Of a stretch of 64,000 nt of DNA, positions 25,037 through 34,468 are shown piece by piece. The stretch's first letter is position 1. Every line of letters starts with the position of its first letter. The notes beneath the pieces were generated by a model. It was not told the DNA's origin. It saw only the letters and a list, made by a program, of their open reading frames with translations, and made no database searches. The position numbers and the translations under genes are program-made. This DNA is from SB21 sp964415295 (GTDB lineage: Bacteria; CLD3; SB21): positions 248,001 through 312,000 of the forward strand of contig CAYPYN010000004.1 in NCBI GenBank assembly GCA_964415295.1, given 5' to 3'.

Positions 25037-26437
25037 TTATTTTTTCCCAACGGCTTTTAACATGTCATCAACTTTGGTAAATTTCAACCGTGGACGGCCA
25101 ATCGCCTGTCCGTTTTTCAATTCCATTTGGTCCAATTTCTGCCATTCGGCATACGTCACAAAAGGTACCTTCTTGTCATTAAGCATCTTTTCAAGGTTTT
25201 CACGTTTCGGAGTATTTGGATTGAACATTTTGTTCTGTTTGAAATCTTCCAGCATCATGTTGACGGTAGCCACCGAATCGGGTTTGTTGGTTCCGATCAC
25301 GCCGGACGGACCGCGTTTGATCCAGCCAACAACATACTCGCCTTCCACGATCCTGTCGGCTTTCGGATCGTGAACTCTGCCATCCTTATTCGGAATTACG
25401 CCCCAACTGTCATTGAACGGCACTCCGGGAAGCGCCAGGCCTTTGTAGCCGATAGAACGGAAGATCAATCCGGCTTTGATGTTCTCAAACTTGTCCGTCG
25501 CTTTCGGGCGGAGCGAACCGTCTTTATTCTGGAACAATTCATTCTTCACGATCTTTACGGCTTCCACACGACCGTTACCTGTGATCTCTACAGGTGACAC
25601 GAGGAAACGCATGTACAATTTCTTTTTACGGCCTTTTGGAGTCTGTTTTGCATAGCCGGTCAGGATGTCCACGTTGTTCTGAATGGTACTGTCCGGATTG
25701 GCTTCCAGAGCGGCTTTACTCAAAGGATCCAAAGTAACTTCGTTAATATCGGCGATCACATCGGTCTCCTCCAATTCGCCTAATTCTTTGACTTCAGGAT
25801 TAGTAAAGGCCGCCTGAGCCGGACCGCGACGTCCAAGCAGATATATATTCTTTACATTGCTGTTTTTCAGGGCCTCAACCGCATAATCGGCCATATCGGT
25901 CTTGACGAGTTCTTCATGGCTGCTCGCCAGTATGCGCGCCACATCCATGGCCACGTTCCCGACGCCTACCACGATCGCACTTTCCTGCGAAAGATCGAAT
26001 TTGTAATCGCGATAATCGGGATGACCATTGTACCAGGCTACGAATTCCGTAGCCGGATGGCTTCCGGAAAGGTCTTCGCCGGGAATCTCCATACGTTTGT
26101 CCGTCTGCGCGCCAACGGCATAGATCACCTGATGGTAATACTTAGATATTTCTTCATGAGTAATATCCTTGCCAAATTCCACATGGCCGTAAAATCGAAA
26201 GTTCGGATCGGCGGCTATCTTGTCATACACTTTGGTAACCGATTTGATCTTGGCATGATCCGGCGCAACGCCCCCGCGAACAAGTCCGAAAGGCGTAGGC
26301 AGACGGTCAAACATATCAATGTGAACGACGAGATCCTTTTGTTTCTGCAGGTGATCGGCCGCATAAAAGCCCGACGGGCCCGATCCTATGATCGCTACTC
26401 TTAATGGATTTTCCGCGGTTCCTATTTGGGCGCTCAT
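25037..26437 (-). CDS. Ferredoxin/adrenodoxin NADP+ reductase (FprA-like)
   Basis: A 466-residue flavoprotein of the adrenodoxin-reductase/FprA type. The FAD loop IGSGPSGFYAA is near the N-terminus, PTPFGLVRGGVAPDH is the characteristic family block, and the NADP loop VVGVGNVAMDVARIL is at about residue 150; the C-terminal block GWIKRGPSGVIGTNK completes the signature. It transfers electrons between NADPH and ferredoxin. The start at 26437 is chosen because AAAGGAAG lies seven bases upstream; an earlier ATG at 26476 would include that site. The gene forms its own unit bounded by terminators. Confidence 0.93.
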   Translation of the reverse strand: MSAQIGTAENPLRVAIIGSGPSGFYAADHLQKQKDLVVHIDMFDRLPTPFGLVRGGVAPDHAKIKSVTKVYDKIAADPNFRFYGHVEFGKDITHEEISKYYHQVIYAVGAQTDKRMEIPGEDLSGSHPATEFVAWYNGHPDYRDYKFDLSQESAIVVGVGNVAMDVARILASSHEELVKTDMADYAVEALKNSNVKNIYLLGRRGPAQAAFTNPEVKELGELEETDVIADINEVTLDPLSKAALEANPDSTIQNNVDILTGYAKQTPKGRKKKLYMRFLVSPVEITGNGRVEAVKIVKNELFQNKDGSLRPKATDKFENIKAGLIFRSIGYKGLALPGVPFNDSWGVIPNKDGRVHDPKADRIVEGEYVVGWIKRGPSGVIGTNKPDSVATVNMMLEDFKQNKMFNPNTPKRENLEKMLNDKKVPFVTYAEWQKLDQMELKNGQAIGRPRLKFTKVDDMLKAVGKK

Positions 26438-26601
26438 GTTTTTTCTTCCTTTGAAAGCCGGTCGAAACCCTGTCAAGACGTTTACTAACTATTGGATTTC
26501 TATAAACTTTCGCATTTGGTGACCTGATCTTGACGCCGCCAATTTAGCTTTAACCAGCATATAAAACAATGACTTCCATCATGTTTTACAACTTTATGCA
26601 T

Positions 26602-26635
26602 AAAAAAAGGCAGAGCCGTGGCCCTGCCTTTTTTT
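26602..26635 (-). terminator. Terminator after the AtoB-type thiolase gene
   Basis: AGGCAG pairs with CTGCCT, extended inside by GCC/GGC, between runs of seven A and seven T. Symmetric, but it serves the minus-strand thiolase gene. Confidence 0.9.
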
Positions 26636-26655
26636 GACATAAGACACAAAGGCCG

Positions 26656-27831
26656 TTACATCTTTTCGACAATGAGCGCGCTGGCTTCACCGCCGCCGAT
26701 GCACAGCGCGGCCAGGCCGTGCTTTTTATCGTACCGTTTCATCGCATAAAGCAGCGTAGTGAGTATGCGGGCACCGCTGGCGCCGATAGGATGTCCCATC
26801 GCAATAGCGCCACCATGAACATTCATTTTTTCCGACGGGATCTTAAGATCATTGGCTGCGGCCAAGCTGACGACCGCAAACGCTTCGTTGATCTCAAACA
26901 GATCAATCGATTCAACCGTCATATTTGCTTTTTTCAAAACTTTACTGATAGCATCGATGGGCGCAGTGGTGAACCACTCCGGTTTACGTGCCGCCGAGGC
27001 CTGAGCCACGATCTTAGCCAGGGGTTTCAGCTTTAACTGATCGGCCTTCTCTTTGGACATCACAACTACGGCGGCAGCACCGTCGTTGATCTTGGACGCG
27101 TTGGCCGCAGTAATTGTTCCATCTTTCTGGAAAGCAGGTTTCAAAGTCAGCATCTTTTCAAAATTGGCCTTTCCGGGTTCTTCATCTTCCGTTATGACCA
27201 TATCTCCTTTTTTGCCTTTGATGGTCACACCGGCTATCTCGTCCTTGAAATAGCCCTCTTTTTGGGCTTTGATGGCACGCTCATAACTGCTTTTTGCAAA
27301 GGCATCCTGGGCTTCGCGCGGAATGTGGCATTCTTTGGCGCACAGCTCGCCCGCATTACCCATGTGATAATCATTGTATACGTCCCACAGGCCGTCCTTG
27401 ATCATGCTGTCGAGCACCTGGCCATGCCCCATCCGGTAGCCGTTTCTTGCTTTTTCCAGAAGATAAGGCGTATTGGACATACTCTCCATGCCACCGGCAA
27501 CGATCACATCGGCATCGCCGCACATGATGGCCTGAGCAGCCAGCATGACCGATTTCAAACCCGAACCGCAAACTTTGTTGATAGTCATGCAGGTAACGGA
27601 CTCTGGCAAACCCGCATATATAGAGGCTTGACGGGCAGGCGCCTGGCCTTCTCCGGCGGTCAGAACATTTCCCATGATCACTTCATCGATCACGCTTTTT
27701 TCAATACCGGCCTTTTTGATCGCTTCTTCGATAACTATCGCACCCAAACGCGTGGCGCCGATTTCGCTCAAAGTACCCTGAAAGGACCCGATCGGGGTCC
27801 GTGCGGCTGAAACAATCACTACCTCTTTCAT
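26656..27831 (-). CDS. Acetyl-CoA C-acetyltransferase (AtoB/PhaA-type thiolase)
   Basis: A 391-residue biosynthetic-type thiolase. The nucleophile is in VCGSGLKSV (about residue 88), the catalytic His in HGGAIAMGHPIG and the second Cys in CIGGGEA. The insert seen in the 15.7 kb thiolase is missing, so this one fits the acetoacetyl-CoA-forming class. Length is typical. It lies immediately downstream of phoH on the same strand (35 bases between them) and has its own terminator. Confidence 0.94.
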   Translation of the reverse strand: MKEVVIVSAARTPIGSFQGTLSEIGATRLGAIVIEEAIKKAGIEKSVIDEVIMGNVLTAGEGQAPARQASIYAGLPESVTCMTINKVCGSGLKSVMLAAQAIMCGDADVIVAGGMESMSNTPYLLEKARNGYRMGHGQVLDSMIKDGLWDVYNDYHMGNAGELCAKECHIPREAQDAFAKSSYERAIKAQKEGYFKDEIAGVTIKGKKGDMVITEDEEPGKANFEKMLTLKPAFQKDGTITAANASKINDGAAAVVVMSKEKADQLKLKPLAKIVAQASAARKPEWFTTAPIDAISKVLKKANMTVESIDLFEINEAFAVVSLAAANDLKIPSEKMNVHGGAIAMGHPIGASGARILTTLLYAMKRYDKKHGLAALCIGGGEASALIVEKM

Positions 27832-27866
27832 TTCAATTCCCTTAACTTAAAGTGTTAATCAGTTCT

Positions 27867-28898
27867 TTAGTCAACGCTGCGTTTCAGCGAAAGATTCTTT
27901 CCATTTGCAACGGACTGTGTATCGTCATAAGTATCATAAGCTTCAATGATTTCCCGAACCAGCCGATGTCGAACAACATCCTTTTTGTCAAAGAAAACAA
28001 ACGCGATGCCGTCAATGCCCATCAAGATCTCCTCTACCTCGCGAAGGCCCGAAGTCATATTACGTGGAAGATCGCTCTGGGTGATATCACCGGTGATGAT
28101 CGCTTTGGCGTTGGCGCCAAGACGGGTCAGGAACATCTTCATCTGCGTAGGGGTCGTGTTCTGCGCTTCGTCAAGAATCACGTAGGCGTTATTGAGCGTT
28201 CTTCCGCGCATATAGGCCAACGGTACGATCTCGATGATTCCTTGCTCCATATACGTCTTCAGCTTACTACTCGGGATCATATCGTGCAACGCATCGTATA
28301 AGGGCCGCAAATACGGATCGATCTTGTCGCGCAGATCGCCCGGAAGAAACCCAAGGCTCTCTCCCGTCTCCACAGCCGGGCGTGAGATGACGATACGTTC
28401 GATCTCTTTGTTCTTGAGAGCGGCCAACGCAATTGCAACGGCCAGGTAGGTTTTGCCCGTCCCTGCCGGTCCAATGGCAAAAACGATATCGTTTTGTCGG
28501 GCCTGTTTGACGTACTCCGCCTGACCCTCCGATTTGATCTCAATGTAATCACGCGGTGTGAAAAGGACAACGGAGTTGAGGTTCTTGTGGGGATGCAGAA
28601 CTTCTTTTTTCTTTTCCGTAATCTCTTCGTCAGAGCCCAACTTCACGAGCCGAACCACGGTCTCAATATCCACGGAATCCAATTGATGCTTCTTGTGGCA
28701 CAAGAAGGTGAGTTCAGTAAGAACTTCTTCTATTTGATCCACTTCACCCGAATCGCCCTTCAGATGGATCGTGTCACCGCGCACAATGATCTTAGCATCA
28801 AAACTCTTTTGTAAAAGCCTTAGATGGGAGTCATTGGGGCCTAATAGCAGTACCGGATTAACGCCTTGTATCTTTATCTTCTTGTCACCGTTTGGCAA
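27867..28898 (-). CDS. phoH: PhoH-family ATPase (YbeZ-like)
   Basis: A 343-residue cytoplasmic P-loop ATPase. The N-terminal third resembles a KH-like RNA-binding segment; Walker A is AIGPAGTGKTYLA and Walker B VILDEAQN, followed by the TRLGANAKAIITGD block typical of PhoH. Family members are proposed to act in RNA metabolism with the endoribonuclease YbeY, which is not visible in this window. The thiolase gene follows 35 bases downstream. Confidence 0.93.
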   Translation of the reverse strand: MPNGDKKIKIQGVNPVLLLGPNDSHLRLLQKSFDAKIIVRGDTIHLKGDSGEVDQIEEVLTELTFLCHKKHQLDSVDIETVVRLVKLGSDEEITEKKKEVLHPHKNLNSVVLFTPRDYIEIKSEGQAEYVKQARQNDIVFAIGPAGTGKTYLAVAIALAALKNKEIERIVISRPAVETGESLGFLPGDLRDKIDPYLRPLYDALHDMIPSSKLKTYMEQGIIEIVPLAYMRGRTLNNAYVILDEAQNTTPTQMKMFLTRLGANAKAIITGDITQSDLPRNMTSGLREVEEILMGIDGIAFVFFDKKDVVRHRLVREIIEAYDTYDDTQSVANGKNLSLKRSVD

Positions 28899-28912
28899 TA
28901 ATCATATCTCCC

Positions 28913-28950
28913 GAAAAAAAAACTCTCGAATACAGACGTATTCGAGAGTT
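28913..28950 (-). terminator. Terminator of the LysM gene
   Basis: A perfect 13-pair stem AACTCTCGAATAC / GTATTCGAGAGTT with a four-base loop, followed on the minus strand by a run of nine T counted from the stem. It also separates the LysM unit from phoH. Confidence 0.95.
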
Positions 28951-29012
28951 TTGAGTATTTAATCAACTTTAACTGACTCTATCACGCTCATCGTGATATC
29001 CGGACCGTTTAA

Positions 29013-29858
29013 TTATTTCGGAATAATCAATATCGTATGCGGATAGATCAAATTAGAATCTTCTCCAAGAATGCTCTTGTTGGCATTATAAATCTTAACC
29101 CAGTCTGCCGGTGAGCCATAAACATTTTGGGAAATCGACTTCAGATTATCCCCGCGTTGTACCCAGTACTCGTTAGCTTCCTGAGCACGCGGAATGACAA
29201 ATGTTTGGGCCGGATAGATCAAATCCGGGTTCCTGATCTGGTCGCGGTTAGCCGAATAGATCTTCATCCACTGGAAAGGATCGGCATATACGTCTTTTTT
29301 GCCGGAAATCCTCCACAGATAATCTCCAACCACAACCGAATAGCTGTCGTGACGCGGCTTGGGAGGCGTATAATTCTTGCCTCGGGAGATCAATTGATCG
29401 CATCGGTTCGACAGATCGTTGACTTTGTTGTAAATCTCGGTCAGTGCATAACGGCGGTCCTTCTTGAGAGCTTCCACTTCGGCCTTTAAAGCTTCCAACT
29501 CAGCCACTTTCTTGCTCAGGGCTTCGTCGCTCAATTTGGCTTGCTCATTAATGCGGCCTTCCAGATCCGTGCATTGTTTCTTCATCGCTTCCACACCGGC
29601 TTTATCGGTACCAACCGCCGCATAGATCTCATTCCACAGAGCTTCGGTTTCGGCATCAACTTTGGCGCCTTCATCCTTGACACCGGTAATGGATTTATTC
29701 AAGCTGTCAATCGTCTTCTGCAAGCCGGTCTGCTGCTGATTCAGCGCATTGACACTGTTCGTCCAGTCTTCCTTCTTCATTTTTTCTTCCTGGGCACGAA
29801 GGGAAGTACCTGCCATAACGAAGGCCAGACCTAATATCAAAATCTTTGCTAACTTCAT
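29013..29858 (-). CDS. Exported coiled-coil protein with two LysM domains
   Basis: A 281-residue secreted protein. The signal peptide (MKLAKILILGLAFVMAG, cleavage near LRAQ) is followed by a long heptad-rich helix (about residues 25-165) and two LysM repeats (about 172-225 and 231-281; phrases VVGDYLWRIS and VQRGDNLKSIS). LysM binds N-acetylglucosamine of peptidoglycan, so the protein probably spans between a helical partner and the wall. The small coiled-coil lipoprotein gene lies 48 bases upstream on the same strand; the two are likely partners. Confidence 0.88.
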   Translation of the reverse strand: MKLAKILILGLAFVMAGTSLRAQEEKMKKEDWTNSVNALNQQQTGLQKTIDSLNKSITGVKDEGAKVDAETEALWNEIYAAVGTDKAGVEAMKKQCTDLEGRINEQAKLSDEALSKKVAELEALKAEVEALKKDRRYALTEIYNKVNDLSNRCDQLISRGKNYTPPKPRHDSYSVVVGDYLWRISGKKDVYADPFQWMKIYSANRDQIRNPDLIYPAQTFVIPRAQEANEYWVQRGDNLKSISQNVYGSPADWVKIYNANKSILGEDSNLIYPHTILIIPK

Positions 29859-29906
29859 TTGTTTGTTCTCCTATATTCAGTAACTATACTATTCGTAATG
29901 GCCGGT

Positions 29907-30179
29907 TTATTTGTTCGCTTTTTCAATCGCTTCAAGGCGCTTCAGCACTTCTTCTTTTTCCTTCTTGGCCTGATCTAATTTTTGCTTCTTCTGTTGAACT
30001 TCCTGCTCGGCTTTCTTCTTTTCATTAGTTAGTTCAACCACTTTGTTCTCCATAGACTTTACCGTGGCTTTCTTTTCATCCAACTGCTGGACTTCTTCTT
30101 TGGTCGCATAGCTTGTACAGCTCGAAATCAGAACCATCACAAACGTTACCAAAAGCGCATTAGATTTTAAACTATTCAT
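29907..30179 (-). CDS. Small coiled-coil lipoprotein (Lpp-like)
   Basis: A 90-residue protein with a lipoprotein signal ending LISSC (Cys21). The mature part is one uninterrupted, highly charged coiled coil rich in Lys, Glu and Gln. This resembles Braun-lipoprotein-like tethers in plan but not recognisably in sequence, and the C-terminus lacks the Lpp Tyr-Arg-Lys end. It is the first gene of the two-gene unit with the LysM protein. Confidence 0.8.
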   Translation of the reverse strand: MNSLKSNALLVTFVMVLISSCTSYATKEEVQQLDEKKATVKSMENKVVELTNEKKKAEQEVQQKKQKLDQAKKEKEEVLKRLEAIEKANK

Positions 30180-30315
30180 GTGACCTCCTTACCGTGTAAC
30201 TACAGTTATTATAAATTATTTTTCTGCGTATACAAACTTGAAATAATACAACTATTTACTTACTCCCGTTAAGATAACTAATAAAAAATATAATGTCAAT
30301 AAAAATAATGCGGGA

Positions 30316-30516
30316 TCAGCGGTACTTAATGTTGATTATATTCACTGTATTGCAGGCTTTACACTCGTATTTGGGATACTGTTCCTTATAGCGTATCTGC
30401 CCTATCTGTCTCTTCCCGCAGTTTCGGCACCAAAAAGCGACAATGATCCTCTTCCTCCAGACAGACAAAAGAGACCTGAGAATGAGTACTCGAAAGGCAG
30501 TGATTGGCTCCATCAT
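30316..30516 (-). CDS. Small zinc-ribbon protein
   Basis: A 66-residue basic protein with two CxxC knuckles (CRNCGK and CKACNT) about 20 residues apart, as in small zinc ribbons. The N-terminal half is Arg-rich and partly hydrophobic. The start is a double ATG preceded by a weak GGGTG. It lies 12 bases after the M1-barrel gene, so it may be its operon partner. No function can be assigned; a spurious frame is possible but the paired knuckles favour a real gene. Confidence 0.5.
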   Translation of the reverse strand: MMEPITAFRVLILRSLLSVWRKRIIVAFWCRNCGKRQIGQIRYKEQYPKYECKACNTVNIINIKYR

Positions 30517-30528
30517 TCACCCACTTGT

Positions 30529-33500
30529 TTAAAACTCATTGGACAACCCTATGAGCCAGCGGAACGCTACGGATCGATCGTGACCGTTCTTTTCGGGTTT
30601 GCTAACCCAAAAAGGGAACTCGGATCGGATAACATAAGAACCCATCCAGTTTGGCAAAGGCAGCCGGAAAATGGCACCCAAACCGCTGTCCATAAGGATA
30701 CTCCTGTTCAAGTTGTGACGCAAAACTCTATTATCGTTCCACAAAAGTCCGATATCGTAGAATACATAAGGCACAAACTGAGTAACAAAAAATATGTTCT
30801 TACTCGTGACATAACTGACCGGATTCCGGAACCACAGATCGGCATTGACCGTCATGATTCTTTTTGCAAATAAATTGGAATCCGCGTAACCGCTCATACT
30901 GCCTTCCCCGTCGTAATACACATGACGCGATCCGTCGGATCGGTTCATCCACAAGGCATTGGGTAGGGTTCCGCGCGATCGGAAAAATTTGTTTTCAAAC
31001 ATCTGTCTTGGCGAAGCGCCGGCTATATAAAAGCGCTCCTGAGGAGGTACGGAACCGGATGCATAGCCTCCGAACATCGATGGAATCAGTTTCACATGTC
31101 TTGGAACCAGATTAATGGGCCATTGACCCGATATGTAAGCCTTCGAAAAGTTCCACTTTGAACCGATTATCGTGGTTTCGAAGTCGGTTTTGAGCCTCGG
31201 AGAATCGTATAAGCGCGTTTGAATGACCCATTCAAGCAAAACAGTGTTGACCCTGCGATTGTCCCAGAAGATACCGGGAACAAGATAGCGCGAGTCGAAA
31301 AGATCGCTGGATCTGAAAGCCGTTCGAAACGTGTGTATCGGTGGCCGATAAAGCGTCGTATTATAGAGGCGTTTCGTAATACCGATGGAATTTTCGGAAC
31401 GACCTTCCAGCCGGTAACTGCTCATATCCAGGTATATCTGCCGGCCCCAGTTGTATAGCGGTGTCGAATAGCCGATATCATAATCAACCGTTCTACTATC
31501 AATACCGTAATACAGTCCGGCTTTCAAACGGTACTCATCCGTCGCCCATTTGCCGTTGAACTGATACCCGACTCGTACTGCGTCTACGCTGTTATACCAC
31601 ACCGAAGGCCTGTGTTCGATCAAGTAGGAATTTAAAGTGGGTGGCACACGGGCCGGCCACTTGAAGCGCCAATCCGTTTTTGGCAGGACGGCCGAACTAT
31701 TATTCATACGGTTCACATCGGGCAGTAACAACGTGGTATCAATATCGACGCGTTTCACACGGTGGTCCAGTTCCACATACATCCCGTAATCCGTGGACAC
31801 CTTATTCCAAACCGGCTGCCGTATATAACCCGGTATATCCGGATCGTCCGGATGAGACGGAATGCGGTAAACGATCACTGAATCGTTATCCAATGTGAGC
31901 GCGACATCGAGAGGCATTTCAATAAAGCCATGGCGTTTGAGAAGGACCTCCGTTTCATAAGAACCCTGATCGGTCCGCCGGCTTGAAGTTTTTTTGATTG
32001 CGTAATCGCATGACTCCGTCGTGTTCAGCCATTCTTCAAACAACCAATCCAGTTCGATGCCCGTCTCCTTTTCAAAGAACCGTTTCATGTCTTCCGTATA
32101 CACATGATTCTGACGCCATGTTGCGTAGAACCTTCGCATCAATTCATCCAATTTGTCCCGGCCAAAATAATATTGCAGGGTGAACATGAATACCTCGCCC
32201 TTATAATACACCGTATAAAGGTGCGACCGATCGCTTTTGAAGAAATCGGCATGTTGCAAGGCTTTTTCTTCGTAGCCCTGTTTGATCCACCACTCAAGTT
32301 CGGCATATGTGGCCGTGCGGGCATCTTCCTTGGGATACCATTTTTGTTGGAACGGCGAAGTATAATCGATATTCGCGTACCGGCCAAACAGGTGTTCCAT
32401 CAATCGGGTTGTATAATAAGAAGTGATCCCCTCATCCAGCCATGCTTCCATCGTCTCGTTATTGGCTATGAGGCCATAGAACCAATTGTGGGCCATCTCA
32501 TGCGCGGTCACGCTGGCTAACGATTTCCGGTCCCTGTCTCCCGTGATAAATACGATATTGGGATACTCCATCCCTCCGTCTCCGGCTTGAGCGATGGTAA
32601 AATCCTCATAGGGATATACACCGACGCGCGTATTCATAAAATCCAGGATCTGAACTGTCCAAATTTTCATTTCTTTCCACTTATCCGCCACATCGGGTTG
32701 ATACAATAGATGAATACGAACGCCTTGATGATCGACTTTTTCGTAAATATAATCAGGATCGGCGCACCATGCAAAATCGTGAACTTTTTCCGCGTGATAC
32801 CGCCAGGTACGGAGCTTTGGACCTTTCTGTTGTTTCATGATTTTTGAAAATTCAGACAGCACAGACTCCAACTCCTTATTGGCCGGGGCGGGGCCGGAGT
32901 CGTTTCCCGCAAACGCGGATTGAAACAGCCGATCGCCCAGCGTTTCGGCAGGATCTTTGGCCGTCATAGCCCCAATATCCTCCGCGTTCTGCAGATGGCC
33001 GGTGGCTCCAACTACGTAACTCTCAGGCAAAGTTATGCTCACATCGAACGTTGCAAACTCACCGTAGAATTCGCGTCCCAGATAATAATTACGATGCCAG
33101 CCTTTCTGGTCATAGACGCATAATTTCGGATACCACTGCGCCATGGAAAATTCCACACCCTCCCGATTGCGCCATCCCATGCGGCGCATCAACCACGGTA
33201 CTTTCAACTCAAAATCCATACTGATGGTTGCAGACACGCCCGGTAGCAGGGGTTCGTCCAACGTAATTTTGAGGATCGTATCATCGATCTCAAAATCCAA
33301 AAAATCCCCTTTGCCATTTCTTACGTCACGTACATTGTTGTAACCCAGGTAACGGTCGTCTAACTGGCTGATAAGACTACCGCCCTCGTATTGATTGCGT
33401 TCGTTCTGATAAGCTTCCATGTGACTGGTCTTCTTGAACGCATTGACGTACAAGTTGAGATACAGAACCGTCAGTGTATCCGGAGAATGATTGGTATATA

Positions 33501-33666
33501 TAATCTTTTCTTTTCCGTAGGCTATGCGTTGTATCGGATCCAGTTCAACGTCGATCCAATAATGGACACTTTGATGCCAAGATGGAACGTGCGTCTGGGC
33601 TTCGACATTTGACCAAGCGGCACAGAGGAAGATTACAGAGCAGGAAATAATGAGTGATCGGTTCAT
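30529..33666 (-). CDS. M1 zinc peptidase fused to a C-terminal outer-membrane barrel-like domain
   Basis: A 1045-residue exported protein. The signal peptide ends SNVEA before QTH. Residues about 30-560 are an M1 metallopeptidase: GGMEYP at 364-369, HEMAH (His389, His393) and Glu412 as zinc ligand. After a beta-rich linker, residues about 680-1045 are rich in alternating aromatic and polar strands, contain an ERFYIAG block near 875 that recalls the ERFYLGG motif of Omp85-type barrels, and end in Phe (LSNEF), a typical outer-membrane beta signal. It is probably an outer-membrane-anchored aminopeptidase. The barrel call is an inference from pattern. The frame is continuous. Confidence 0.82.
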   Translation of the reverse strand: MNRSLIISCSVIFLCAAWSNVEAQTHVPSWHQSVHYWIDVELDPIQRIAYGKEKIIYTNHSPDTLTVLYLNLYVNAFKKTSHMEAYQNERNQYEGGSLISQLDDRYLGYNNVRDVRNGKGDFLDFEIDDTILKITLDEPLLPGVSATISMDFELKVPWLMRRMGWRNREGVEFSMAQWYPKLCVYDQKGWHRNYYLGREFYGEFATFDVSITLPESYVVGATGHLQNAEDIGAMTAKDPAETLGDRLFQSAFAGNDSGPAPANKELESVLSEFSKIMKQQKGPKLRTWRYHAEKVHDFAWCADPDYIYEKVDHQGVRIHLLYQPDVADKWKEMKIWTVQILDFMNTRVGVYPYEDFTIAQAGDGGMEYPNIVFITGDRDRKSLASVTAHEMAHNWFYGLIANNETMEAWLDEGITSYYTTRLMEHLFGRYANIDYTSPFQQKWYPKEDARTATYAELEWWIKQGYEEKALQHADFFKSDRSHLYTVYYKGEVFMFTLQYYFGRDKLDELMRRFYATWRQNHVYTEDMKRFFEKETGIELDWLFEEWLNTTESCDYAIKKTSSRRTDQGSYETEVLLKRHGFIEMPLDVALTLDNDSVIVYRIPSHPDDPDIPGYIRQPVWNKVSTDYGMYVELDHRVKRVDIDTTLLLPDVNRMNNSSAVLPKTDWRFKWPARVPPTLNSYLIEHRPSVWYNSVDAVRVGYQFNGKWATDEYRLKAGLYYGIDSRTVDYDIGYSTPLYNWGRQIYLDMSSYRLEGRSENSIGITKRLYNTTLYRPPIHTFRTAFRSSDLFDSRYLVPGIFWDNRRVNTVLLEWVIQTRLYDSPRLKTDFETTIIGSKWNFSKAYISGQWPINLVPRHVKLIPSMFGGYASGSVPPQERFYIAGASPRQMFENKFFRSRGTLPNALWMNRSDGSRHVYYDGEGSMSGYADSNLFAKRIMTVNADLWFRNPVSYVTSKNIFFVTQFVPYVFYDIGLLWNDNRVLRHNLNRSILMDSGLGAIFRLPLPNWMGSYVIRSEFPFWVSKPEKNGHDRSVAFRWLIGLSNEF

Positions 33667-33680
33667 ACTACGCTTTCAAC

Positions 33681-33712
33681 AAAAAAAAAGTCTCACGTTA
33701 AACGGGAGACTT
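33681..33712 (-). terminator. Terminator of the STAS gene
   Basis: AAGTCTC pairs with GAGACTT, extended inside by CGT/ACG across one mismatch, followed on the minus strand by nine T. Confidence 0.88.
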
Positions 33713-33766
33713 ACTATCAGAACAGATTATTAATTGACGTAACGCGGAATACTCGGCTTTTTGCTT

Positions 33767-34468
33767 TTAACGTTTGATGGATTTCAGTTTTTTTCGGATC
33801 TCGAACCATCCAACGCTGGTATAGCTGTATTCCGACGAATTAAGCACCTTTTTCAATTGCCACGCACCCAAGTGAGGGTACTTGGATACGGCATGACGAA
33901 TTTTCTCTTCAACGGTCATGTCGTCCACATCGGCTTCTTTTTCTTTGAGCATTGCCGCTTTGGCTTCCAACTCATCGTCTTCATCCTCCTCAACCGGCTG
34001 CGTCATTTTAACGGCCGTTTGCGTTGGCACCGGCGTTGGAGCCGGCGAAGTAACGGCAACCGTTTCTTTCACAGCGGCCGGCTTTGCGGAGGCGGTCAGG
34101 GTGCCCCCCGATTCCTTAACAAAGGCGTCAACCGCATCATCAATAGTATCGTACGCTTTTAGGATATAATGGAATTCCAGCAACTCAAATACTTCATACA
34201 CCTCAGGAATCATGCGCACCAGTTTGAGGTCTCCGCTATTCTCTTTAATGCCTTTGATCTCGCTTATGAAAATACCCCAGCCGGCCGAACTGATGTAGTC
34301 CACATCCCCTAAATCCACTATAATACGGAATTGGTTCTTTTTCAAAAGCGAACTCAGCGCACGCTCCAACTCGGAAGAGGTCGTCGTATCAATATAACCG
34401 CCCACCTTAATCACTCCGATAGAATCGCCGGGTCCGGTATATTTGATCGTCGTCTGGATACCTTCCAT
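33767..34468 (-). CDS. STAS-domain protein with C-terminal helical/winged-helix-like tail
   Basis: A 233-residue cytoplasmic protein. Residues 1-115 form a STAS domain of the anti-sigma-factor-antagonist type, with the phosphorylatable serine region DYISSAGWG near residue 60. A Pro/Ala/Thr/Glu-rich linker (about 120-180) leads to a compact C-terminal domain (about 183-233, beginning MTVEEKIRHAV and including LGAWQLKKVL) that looks like a small winged helix or helical bundle. AGGGAG lies eight bases before the start. No kinase or phosphatase partner is adjacent. The tail suggests an output of its own rather than pure antagonist activity. Confidence 0.82.
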   Translation of the reverse strand: MEGIQTTIKYTGPGDSIGVIKVGGYIDTTTSSELERALSSLLKKNQFRIIVDLGDVDYISSAGWGIFISEIKGIKENSGDLKLVRMIPEVYEVFELLEFHYILKAYDTIDDAVDAFVKESGGTLTASAKPAAVKETVAVTSPAPTPVPTQTAVKMTQPVEEDEDDELEAKAAMLKEKEADVDDMTVEEKIRHAVSKYPHLGAWQLKKVLNSSEYSYTSVGWFEIRKKLKSIKR

